Shown here: one piece after another, positions 1 through 4,572 of the stretch | How positions within the stretch are numbered: the first letter of the stretch is position 1 | Layout of the letters: the number at the start of each line of letters is the position of its first letter | Assembly (NCBI RefSeq): GCF_900766215.1 | Contig: NZ_CAAFUQ010000023.1 | Location: forward strand, 1-5,704 | Source: an uncultured Finegoldia sp. | GTDB taxonomy: Bacteria > Bacillota > Clostridia > Tissierellales > Peptoniphilaceae | Length of the DNA: 5,704 bases | Direction: 5' to 3' | Notes under the pieces: generated by a model | What the model saw: only the letters and a program-made list of their open reading frames with translations | Told to the model about the DNA's origin: nothing | The model's database searches: none | Made by a program: the position numbers and the translations under genes

Positions 1-79
1 CTTCAAAAGTAGTGCGCTGAACACCAACAAGGCGCTTAAATCGTACATCAGTTAATTGTTTGCTTGCTTCATAATTCAT
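1..79 (-). CDS. IS1381-like transposase, N-terminal 26 residues (partial at window edge)
   Basis: The ATG at 79 opens a frame beginning MNYEASKQLTDVRFKRLVGV, followed by QRTTFE, and stays open to the window edge. From memory this is very close to the N terminus of the ORF A protein of IS1381 and its relatives in streptococci. In that family the transposase is encoded by two overlapping frames and cuts and joins IS ends through a DDE active site, none of which lies in this fragment. There is no Shine-Dalgarno sequence before the ATG, and a TGnTACAAT element ends only 6 bases upstream. The frame starts 4 bases after the stop codon of the truncated recombinase. The family call rests on recognising 26 residues, so it is good but not proven. 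Confidence 0.75.
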   Translation of the reverse strand, partial: MNYEASKQLTDVRFKRLVGVQRTTFE

Positions 80-83
80 AGAA

Positions 84-716
84 CTATTGTACCATATTTT
101 GTTTCGCAGGAAGTCTAATTACAAGTTTTTGACCTTCTTTAGATTTTTTAATCTTGTAGCCATAAGGTGGAACAGAACCAATAAAGTATCCGTTTCTTGC
201 CCTATTGTGTTTTGAGGTTTTTATCTTAACTGAAATATCCTTAGCATACATATCGTTGATAATATTTTTAAGAGTAACCTCAAAAGATTTTTTTGAATCA
301 GTTTCTTTGACTGTGTCTAATTTATCATTAACTGAAATAAATCTAACACCTAAAAATGGAAAAACTTTATCAATCAATCTTCCCATTTCTAGATATTCTC
401 TTCCAAGTCTTGATAAATCTCTGATAATAATACAATTGATTCTTCTATCCCTAATATCTTGCATCATATTCTGAAATGATGGTCTTTCAAAGTTTGTACC
501 ACTATATTCATAGTCAGTGTAAACTTCTAAAACATCTATATTTTCTTTTAATGCATATTCTTTACAAGACAAGATTTGAGTTTCTATTGAGTATGATTTT
601 TCTCTCCATTCTTCTGTTCTTTCGTTAGATAATCTTGTATAAATTCCGGCCTTAAAGACTTTTCTTTCTGTCTTTTCACTTTTCTTTTCAATATATCTTT
701 TGGAAGTTCTTGCCAT
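84..716 (-). CDS. Large serine recombinase, N-terminal fragment truncated by IS insertion
   Basis: This encodes the catalytic (resolvase-like) domain of a large serine recombinase, an enzyme that joins att sites through a covalent 5'-phosphoserine link. The Y-x-R-x-S motif (IYTRLS) places the nucleophile at Ser30. The conserved RDLSRLGREY segment with catalytic arginines is at residues 99-108, and the start of the recombinase domain (NGYFIGSVPPYGYKI) at 175-189. Family members are usually about 500-560 aa; this one loses the family pattern after residue 200, and the last 10 residues are translated from the invading IS. It lacks nearly all of the DNA-binding recombinase domain, the zinc ribbon and the coiled coil, so it is probably inactive. 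The ATG overlaps the stop of the upstream recombinase (TAATG) and has GGAGGTG 7 bases before it, giving translational coupling in one operon. It is best regarded as a pseudogene. Confidence 0.88.
   Translation of the reverse strand: MARTSKRYIEKKSEKTERKVFKAGIYTRLSNERTEEWREKSYSIETQILSCKEYALKENIDVLEVYTDYEYSGTNFERPSFQNMMQDIRDRRINCIIIRDLSRLGREYLEMGRLIDKVFPFLGVRFISVNDKLDTVKETDSKKSFEVTLKNIINDMYAKDISVKIKTSKHNRARNGYFIGSVPPYGYKIKKSKEGQKLVIRLPAKQNMVQ
86..94 (-). promoter_or_regulatory. Extended -10 promoter element for the IS transposase
   Basis: On the minus strand TGGTACAAT forms a TGn-extended -10 box 6 bases before the transposase ATG. No good -35 box lies at 16-18 bases, where the sequence crosses the IS boundary. 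A start point about 7 bases downstream would fall on or next to the ATG, so the message may be leaderless. Confidence 0.45.
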
Positions 717-2386
717 TATAAAACACCTCCAGCTAATTGCATTGGAGTCTTATTTTCAAGAGCATTTCCAAATACCTTATTTATTGAAATCAAATTCTTT
801 TTTACTTCGGACTTACTTTCACTTTCTTCTTTTATAAGGGTCTTCAGTAAGTTAACTGTTTCCAAATTATTAAATACAAAATTAATCTCACTATTTTCTC
901 CGATTTCAATTCTATCTATAAAAGATACAATTGTTAGTCTATTTAGACTGCTTAAATCAGTGGGAACAATTTCGGAAACCAAACTGTCCTTTTTTTTCAT
1001 CTTTTCTTGCAAGTTGGCAAGTATATTTTTCTTTGTAGCAATTTGTTTCTCTATTTCCCTGATCTTAATAAGATAATTTTTTCTGAACCTTTCAAACTCT
1101 TCAGAAGTTATAAGTTCGTCTTCTAAGTCCATATATAAAGATTGTCTAAGTCTTTCATACTTTCTCTTTTCTGAGTTTAAGCTTTCAAAGTCAATATTAA
1201 ATGTAACTTTTGATACATCTAACTTATTAACTTGACTTAGTAATTCATTGTATTTTTTTAAATAATCTTTAAGTGCAAAAAGAGTCATATCCAGTAGATA
1301 GTCCTCTTTTATACTATGTCTTGTGCAATCTCCTTTGTTATTATAGTGAGAACAAATATAAAAAATATTATATCCATTCTTGGACTTAACCTTTCTTCTA
1401 ACCATTGAAGATCCACAATCTTTGCAATAAAGCATTCCTGATAAAATATGTGGTATATCTGCCGATTGTTTTACATCTCGGAGCATCATCTTATTAGCCA
1501 AAGCATAAATGCTTTTTGAAATAATAGGCTTATGAGAGTCGTTTATTACAATCCAATCTTCTTCATTTACTTCTACTTCTCTCTTAGACTTGTAATTTAA
1601 TTTTCTAGTTTTTCCTTGTTCAAGCACTCCAATATAGACCTTGTTTGTAATAATCCTATTGACCATTTTTGCGTCCCATTTAGAGTCTTTAACAATAAAA
1701 CCAGTAGCATGATTATCACCAGAATTTTCTTTATGCTTAGATGGTGTTACACAACCTATGCTATTTAAAAAATCTGCAATAGCCTTAGACGAATAACCGT
1801 CTATCTTCATATTGAAGATTCTTTCAATTATGTGCGAAACTTCTGTATCAACGACTAACTTATGTTTGTTTTTGCTATCCTTCTTATAACCAAAAGGAGC
1901 AAATGCACCAATAAATTCACCATTCTTTCTTTTAATTTCTTTTGAAGATTTAACCTTCATAGAAATATCCCTACAATAAGAATCGTTAATAAAGTTTCTT
2001 ATCGGAAGAATTAGGTGTGTATCGCTTACATCTGCATTTTCACTGTCATAGTTATCGTTTACGGATATAAACCTTATACCTTTTTCTGGAAATATCTTTT
2101 GTAGATATTTTCCTGATTCGATATAATCTCTCCCAAAACGGGATAAGTCCTTCACAATAATTGTTTTGAACTTCTTCTCTTCAAGATCTTGAATCATCTT
2201 CTTAAATTTTGGTCTGTCAAAATTAGATCCTGAAAAACCATCGTCTACATACTCAGCAACAACTTTAAAATCATTGTCCTTGGCATATGATTTGATAATC
2301 TGTCTTTGATTTGAAATAGAATTACTTTCTGTGCTATCTCCATCCTCTCTTGATAAACGAAGATACATACAAGCAAATTTTTCCAT
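716..2386 (-). CDS. Large serine recombinase (site-specific integrase/excisionase), complete
   Basis: This is a full-length large serine recombinase of the TndX/TnpX/Ccr type, predicted to integrate and excise the element. In numbering from the GTG at 2389, the catalytic domain covers residues 5-150, with Ser13 in YLRLS as nucleophile and KDLSRFGRDY at 80-89. The recombinase domain follows from about 157 to 300. A zinc ribbon has Cys322/Cys325 (CKDC) and Cys346/Cys355, and a charged coiled coil spans about 400-466. The ATG at 2386 is preferred to the GTG at 2389 because AAGGAGG (2394-2400) lies 7 bases before ATG but only 4 before GTG. The gene overlaps the next recombinase by one base. A 9-bp inverted repeat hides its Shine-Dalgarno sequence. 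It shares only general family similarity with its neighbour, so the pair is not a recent duplication. All key residues are present and nothing suggests inactivation. Confidence 0.95.
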   Translation of the reverse strand: MEKFACMYLRLSREDGDSTESNSISNQRQIIKSYAKDNDFKVVAEYVDDGFSGSNFDRPKFKKMIQDLEEKKFKTIIVKDLSRFGRDYIESGKYLQKIFPEKGIRFISVNDNYDSENADVSDTHLILPIRNFINDSYCRDISMKVKSSKEIKRKNGEFIGAFAPFGYKKDSKNKHKLVVDTEVSHIIERIFNMKIDGYSSKAIADFLNSIGCVTPSKHKENSGDNHATGFIVKDSKWDAKMVNRIITNKVYIGVLEQGKTRKLNYKSKREVEVNEEDWIVINDSHKPIISKSIYALANKMMLRDVKQSADIPHILSGMLYCKDCGSSMVRRKVKSKNGYNIFYICSHYNNKGDCTRHSIKEDYLLDMTLFALKDYLKKYNELLSQVNKLDVSKVTFNIDFESLNSEKRKYERLRQSLYMDLEDELITSEEFERFRKNYLIKIREIEKQIATKKNILANLQEKMKKKDSLVSEIVPTDLSSLNRLTIVSFIDRIEIGENSEINFVFNNLETVNLLKTLIKEESESKSEVKKNLISINKVFGNALENKTPMQLAGGVL

Positions 2387-2393
2387 CACAAAA

Positions 2394-2432
2394 CCTCCTT
2401 AATTTGTATTTGGGCAAATAGTCATTAAGGAG
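2394..2432 (-). promoter_or_regulatory. Hairpin masking the recombinase Shine-Dalgarno, with a tiny leader ORF
   Basis: In the leftward RNA, CUCCUUAAU (2424-2432) pairs perfectly with AUUAAGGAG (2395-2403), covering most of the AAGGAGG ribosome binding site of the recombinase. A second stem inside it, UAUUUG (2415-2420) with CAAAUA (2407-2412), caps the structure, and a 3x3 internal loop separates the two stems. An 8-residue frame, MTICPNTN, starts at 2425 in the 5' arm and its TAA (2399-2401) overlaps the Shine-Dalgarno, although its own ribosome site is weak. The structure could limit recombinase translation. As DNA it could instead be a recombinase or repressor binding site. Confidence 0.6.
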
Positions 2433-2448
2433 TTCTTCTACCACTTAT

Positions 2449-2477
2449 ATTTTACCGCACCTAAGTTTTTAAGTCAG
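2449..2477 (-). promoter_or_regulatory. Weak promoter candidate for the recombinase operon
   Basis: On the minus strand CTGACT (2472-2477) and TAAAAT (2449-2454) are separated by 17 bases. The -35 box matches the consensus at 4 of 6 positions and the -10 at 5 of 6. The predicted start, near 2442, would put the SD-masking hairpin directly at the 5' end of the transcript. It overlies the space between the small ORF and the recombinase. Confidence 0.35.
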
Positions 2478-2486
2478 CACCCCAGC

Positions 2487-2708
2487 TTATAGCCTTATAC
2501 AAGCTCTACATAAATAAAGCTCTACAATATCTAGTAAGTCGAGGGACTCTTTATCACTTTGAGTGTAAGTAATTTTTTTAGAATAATCTTCTTTTGATAT
2601 TTGCTCTTTAGGTTTACATTTCTTCTTTTCTTTTGTATTCATAGGTTTTACCTCACAATATAAAATTAAAGTTTTTTGACATTGACAAGTGCCTTGGATT
2701 AGCAACAT
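2487..2708 (-). CDS. Small Lys/Cys-containing protein of unknown function upstream of the recombinases
   Basis: I do not recognise this protein. Two in-frame starts each have a ribosome binding site. ATG 2708 has GGAGGTG at 2717-2723 and gives 73 aa. ATG 2642 has GAGGT at 2650-2654 with 7-base spacing and gives 51 aa. The 51-residue part is very basic and hydrophilic at its start (MNTKEKKKCKPKEQ) and ends in a Leu-rich helix-like tail. The N-terminal extension carries a CQC motif and another Cys. No membrane segment or signal peptide is evident. A 10-base direct repeat at the 3' end, offset by 16 bases and so out of frame, has probably altered the C-terminal residues. It lies about 100 bases before the recombinase gene on the same strand. 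A small DNA-binding or recombination accessory role would fit the position, but nothing in the sequence proves it. Confidence 0.45.
   Translation of the reverse strand: MLLIQGTCQCQKTLILYCEVKPMNTKEKKKCKPKEQISKEDYSKKITYTQSDKESLDLLDIVELYLCRACIRL
2501..2526. repeat. 10-bp direct repeat, 16-bp period, at the 3' end of the small ORF
   Basis: AAGCTCTACA occurs at 2501-2510 and again at 2517-2526. The 16-base offset is not a multiple of three, so if it arose by duplication it changed the reading frame of the small protein's end. Confidence 0.7.
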
Positions 2709-3127
2709 AGGAATCTCACCTCCGCCTCTGTTCAGGATGAGCCGGCTTCAACCTTAGAAGTATCATTATCCTCATTTTCTTCATAGCGAATAGGGTATCC
2801 CTCCCTATATTCAAACTCTTACTTATCGCTCCCTTTCTTCTTCCCTTGCTTTTAGCTTAGCAGTACTTGTTTTGCCGAATTATTCAGCAGAAAGATCTTG
2901 GCGGATAGGTTATCACGCTCCAAAAATGATTAACGTCTTGTCTTGGTCTATTCAGTTGTTAAGGTTCAAAATTTATCGAGAGTTATTAATCTTTTTAAAA
3001 TTTGACCATCAGAAAATACTTATCTTGATGAAACAAAATTGTTTAAAATTACCCTCTTATACTTAACAGTGAAAAGAAGCCTTTCTTGCTAACCAATTTT
3101 CAAAAATAAATTTGGTTAAATGAAAAT
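2709..3127. other. Gene-poor region with probable decayed coding sequence
   Basis: No convincing gene fills this stretch. On the minus strand several short frames have protein-like composition but are broken by stops in different frames, for example TAKLKAREEERER before a stop at about 2825 and then the 28-codon frame at 2732-2818. Small inverted repeats are present: ATAGGG/CCCTAT (2790-2795 and 2803-2808) and AACCAA/TTGGTT around 3091-3117. CAGTGAAAA at 3067-3075 recurs at 3152-3160. I see no rRNA, tRNA or clear promoter. The pattern fits a deletion or decay scar inside the element. Confidence 0.5.
2732..2818 (-). pseudogene. Possible C-terminal remnant of an unidentified element gene
   Basis: The frame reads EFEYREGYPIRYEENEDNDT followed by SKVEAGSS and a TGA, and is preceded directly by an in-frame TAA with no start codon. 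The acidic, hydrophilic composition looks like the end of a larger protein. An adjacent frame just upstream gives TAKLKAREEERER, which could be the preceding part after a frameshift. I cannot name the parent family. Confidence 0.3.
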
Positions 3128-3166
3128 GTCTAATTCCCACTGCATAAGTAGCAGTGAAAATTAGAC
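3128..3166 (-). terminator. Hairpin after the sigma-like gene, probable terminator
   Basis: Arms 3128-3143 and 3151-3166 pair over 16 bp around a 7-base loop. The two DNA mismatches become G-U pairs in the leftward RNA, giving a continuous stem there. It lies 18 bases after the stop of the sigma-like gene and is followed on that strand by ATTTTCATTT, a modest U-tract. No U-run follows on the plus strand, so leftward termination is favoured. The stem is long and the tail weak, so it could have another role such as mRNA 3'-end protection. Confidence 0.6.
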
Positions 3167-3184
3167 CCTCTTGGTAAATGTCAT

Positions 3185-3595
3185 CTAAAAATCTTCTAAC
3201 ATTTCCTTTAGTTTTTCTAAGACTTTATTACGCCTTTTAATAACGGCTGGATTAGAAATATTCAGTTTAGCGGCTACTTCTCTAATTGTTTCTTCTTTAT
3301 AAAAAAGACTTTCTATCAAATCCCTTTCAACAGGATTGAGTTTAGAAATAGCTCTTCTTACTTCTTCAATCATTTCCTTTGTTTCGATAATTTTTTCAAC
3401 ATCAAATTCCAGATCTTCTAAATTTTCTTCAAAATTACCATCATGATCATAGGAACAAAAAAAGAAACAGTTATTTAACCTGTCTCTTCTTATTTGATAT
3501 TTCTCTTTATTCAATTCACTATGATAAGCAAGATACACTTCCTTGCTAACGACTACTTTCTTTCCTTCTACAAATAAATAATATTCTTTGTCCAT
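3185..3595 (-). CDS. Sigma-70 region-4-like HTH protein of an integrative element
   Basis: From ATG 3595 this is a 136-aa protein. The C-terminal ~55 residues match sigma factor region 4: LNPVERDLIESLFYKEETIR followed by EVAAKLNISNPAVIKRRNKV, a helix-turn-helix that would read -35 elements or serve as a DNA-binding adaptor. Region 2, needed for core binding and -10 melting, is absent, so it is not a full sigma factor. The N-terminal half (KEYYLFVEGKKVVVSKEVYL onward) is the pattern I associate with small sigma-like ORFs of Gram-positive conjugative elements. ATG 3595 has AAGGAGG 8 bases upstream and matches the usual N terminus. An in-frame ATG at 3673, with AGGAG 5 bases upstream, would add 26 residues. 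Expression appears gated by the terminator at 3690-3724 and by a hairpin hiding the main ribosome site. A role as activator of element genes is inference. Confidence 0.85.
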   Translation of the reverse strand: MDKEYYLFVEGKKVVVSKEVYLAYHSELNKEKYQIRRDRLNNCFFFCSYDHDGNFEENLEDLEFDVEKIIETKEMIEEVRRAISKLNPVERDLIESLFYKEETIREVAAKLNISNPAVIKRRNKVLEKLKEMLEDF

Positions 3596-3673
3596 TAATT
3601 TTTCCTCCTTGTTGACATGAATTTCTTTTGTTTGAAAAAAATTCACACAAGGAGGACTTCTAATTCTTTGCAT
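3596..3673 (-). other. In-frame upstream start: 26-codon leader or N-terminal extension of the sigma-like gene
   Basis: ATG 3673 follows AGGAG (3679-3683) by 5 bases and reads MQRIRSPPCVNFFQTKEIHV then NKEEKL straight into the Met at 3595 with no stop. Codons for S-P-P-C (CCT CCT TGT) are exactly the stretch complementary to the downstream Shine-Dalgarno. A ribosome starting here would melt the masking hairpin and also make a 162-aa long form. Both a translated leader and a real N-terminal extension are possible. Confidence 0.45.
3604..3655 (-). promoter_or_regulatory. Hairpin masking the Shine-Dalgarno of the sigma-like gene
   Basis: In the leftward RNA CCUCCUUGU (3647-3655) pairs perfectly with ACAAGGAGG (3604-3612), which contains the whole AAGGAGG site 8 bases before ATG 3595. 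Inside, UGAAUUU (3639-3645) pairs perfectly with AAAUUCA (3618-3624) around a 14-base loop, with an asymmetric 1/5-base internal bulge between the stems. Sixteen paired positions make chance unlikely. The arrangement resembles translational attenuators of Gram-positive resistance genes, where ribosome movement over the 5' arm frees the site. Confidence 0.7.
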
Positions 3674-3689
3674 ATATTCTCCTGGGCAT

Positions 3690-3724
3690 AAAAAAAGACC
3701 GAAAGAAAATAAATTCTTTCAGTC
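3690..3724 (-). terminator. Rho-independent terminator upstream of the sigma-like gene (possible attenuator)
   Basis: In the leftward RNA GACUGAAAGAA (3714-3724) pairs with UUCUUUCGGUC (3697-3707), with one G-U pair and a 6-base loop, followed by seven U (3690-3696). It ends 7 bases before the AGGAG of the 3673 start. It could end transcripts from the ArpU-like gene 140 bases upstream, or act as an attenuator in the leader of the sigma-like gene. Confidence 0.85.
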
Positions 3725-3763
3725 AATGAATGCCAATATTAAATTTAGGTGCAAATCACCCAT
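3719..3763 (-). other. Tiny leader ORF candidate ending inside the terminator
   Basis: ATG 3763 reads MGDLHLNLILAFID, and its TGA (3719-3721) lies within the 5' arm of the terminator stem. There is no Shine-Dalgarno, but the candidate -10 at 3771-3776 would place the RNA start on or beside this ATG. The position of the stop is what a ribosome-controlled attenuator would need. Support is geometric only. Confidence 0.25.
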
Positions 3764-3770
3764 CATGGAT

Positions 3771-3799
3771 ATTATATATGCACTTAAGTACACATAAAA
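3771..3799 (-). promoter_or_regulatory. Promoter candidate for the sigma-like gene with a near-palindrome in the spacer
   Basis: On the minus strand a perfect TATAAT (3771-3776) lies 17 bases from a poor -35 box, TTTTAT (3794-3799). The spacer contains the palindrome ACTTAAGT, extended imperfectly to TATG and CATA on the sides, which could be an operator or activator site. The RNA would begin near 3764, upstream of the terminator. Confidence 0.4.
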
Positions 3800-3862
3800 T
3801 TCGTATATGGTACTTTTTTCATTCGGAAATAGTACGCAATCAGTTCGTCTTAATTTAATTTT

Positions 3863-4414
3863 TTAAATTTTCATTATATCATCAATGCTACGACCGTCTT
3901 CAAGTTGACTAATAGCAGTTGGTAAAGTATAACCCCAAATTATTACACCAACCAATGCAATTGCTTCCTTTTTTCTTTGATAATAAACAGTTCTCTCTAA
4001 AGATACATTTCTCATACAAGCTTCATCAGTAATCTTTTTTTCAGAAATGTAGTAGTTATAAATAATCTTATGATAGATTTCTCCATACTCCGGATAAACT
4101 TTTAGCCTAACACAGGCATCATAAATTATTAAAAGCATAAGCTTACTATCCATTACATTGGAAACTCTATTATTAAACTTTTCTTCAACTTTTTCTGGAG
4201 CAAATGTAGAAAGATACAAGTAAGCAGATTCTGAAGTTGATCCATAGTTTTCTTTACTCTCAAACATCATAAAATTTGCCCTACTATCTACTGCCCAGGT
4301 AACTTGTCTATATAAACTTAAAATAAGTTTTGCAGCTGAACTGATTTCTTCAAATTTCAAGTTGCTATCTGCATACATGTTCATTATATTCTTTAAAGTT
4401 TTACTTATTCTCAA
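3863..4414 (-). CDS. ArpU-like / sigma-70 region-4-like transcriptional regulator
   Basis: The protein is about 183 aa. Its C-terminal part (YISEKKITDEACMRNVSLER, then TVYYQRKKEAIALVGVIIWG) has the pattern of ArpU-type phage late regulators and sigma region-4-like proteins: a helix-turn-helix followed by a YYxxKKEAI helix and a hydrophobic tail. The N-terminal half is alpha-helical with no motif I recognise. Start choice: a GTG at 4423 has no ribosome site, whereas TTG 4414 has GGGGTG 6 bases before it, so I use TTG; ATG 4381 or 4375 would give shorter forms. It is transcribed away from the XRE repressor gene from a near-consensus promoter that faces the repressor promoter, so it is likely a lytic/transfer-side gene controlled by that repressor. 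The family call is moderate because it rests on pattern only. Confidence 0.65.
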   Translation of the reverse strand: MRISKTLKNIMNMYADSNLKFEEISSAAKLILSLYRQVTWAVDSRANFMMFESKENYGSTSESAYLYLSTFAPEKVEEKFNNRVSNVMDSKLMLLIIYDACVRLKVYPEYGEIYHKIIYNYYISEKKITDEACMRNVSLERTVYYQRKKEAIALVGVIIWGYTLPTAISQLEDGRSIDDIMKI

Positions 4415-4437
4415 TCTAATCACCCCAATACAACTTA

Positions 4438-4466
4438 TTTACAAACTTGAATGTTTGTGCTATAAT
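4438..4466 (+). promoter_or_regulatory. Promoter of the repressor-protease operon
   Basis: TTTACA (4438-4443) and TATAAT (4461-4466) are 17 bases apart, with an extended TGC before the -10. The start near 4473 leaves a leader of about 100 bases before the XRE gene. The spacer and the end of the -35 box overlap an inverted repeat. Confidence 0.8.
4441..4458. promoter_or_regulatory. Inverted-repeat operator candidate for the XRE repressor
   Basis: ACAAACTTGAATGTTTGT has perfect 6-bp arms around a 6-base centre, a usual size for dimeric XRE repressors. It covers the end of the -35 box and most of the spacer of the rightward promoter. A further half-site, GTTTGT at 4482-4487, lies immediately beside the -10 box of the leftward promoter. 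The binding protein is inferred to be the product of the gene at 4573. Confidence 0.6.
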
Positions 4467-4487
4467 ATGAATATAAGTTCAGTTTGT

Positions 4488-4516
4488 ATTATATCTCAAA
4501 TCGAAAAATAATTCAA
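4488..4516 (-). promoter_or_regulatory. Promoter of the leftward ArpU-like gene
   Basis: On the minus strand TTGAAT (4511-4516) and a perfect TATAAT (4488-4493) are 17 bases apart. The start near 4481 gives a leader of about 67 bases before TTG 4414. It faces the rightward promoter, and the two predicted start points are only about 8 bases apart. Confidence 0.8.
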
Positions 4517-4572
4517 GCACTATTGTTCGTATTAAAAGTTGTAAATGCACATTAGTACAGGAGGTTAAAGTT

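Larger units (their letters stand above)
1..116 (-). mobile_element. End of an IS1381-like (IS5 family) insertion sequence, running off the left edge
   Basis: Reading leftwards, the first bases hold the start of a transposase I recognise as IS1381-type, preceded by about 37 bases that are not recombinase sequence. The recombinase gene at 84-716 keeps its family pattern up to the codon at 117-119 (ending KLVI, matching KLVV in the neighbouring paralogue) and then changes into RLPAKQNMVQ, which is read from IS DNA. The boundary is therefore close to 112-119. The exact terminal inverted repeat and target duplication cannot be fixed because the other end of the IS is outside the window. Confidence 0.75.

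Noticed and set aside
205..474. 89-codon open frame on the plus strand
   Set aside because: It lies wholly opposite the catalytic domain of the truncated recombinase, has no ribosome binding site and shows no domain. It is an antisense shadow.
2718..2786. 22-codon minus-strand frame MKKMRIMILLRLKPAHPEQR...
   Set aside because: The nearest SD-like GGGAGGG is about 15 bases too far upstream for normal use, and the frame simply runs into the SD of the small ORF.
2872..3066. 64-codon plus-strand frame from a TTG
   Set aside because: There is no Shine-Dalgarno upstream, the start is non-ATG and the composition is not that of a known family. It runs against all neighbouring genes in a decayed stretch.
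3128..3166. Transposon end or att site
   Set aside because: The palindrome has no matching copy elsewhere in the window and no sign of a junction. Its position 18 bases after a stop codon suits a terminator better.
3690..3724. Bidirectional terminator
   Set aside because: On the plus strand the stem is followed by AATGAATGCC without a T-run, so only leftward termination is supported.
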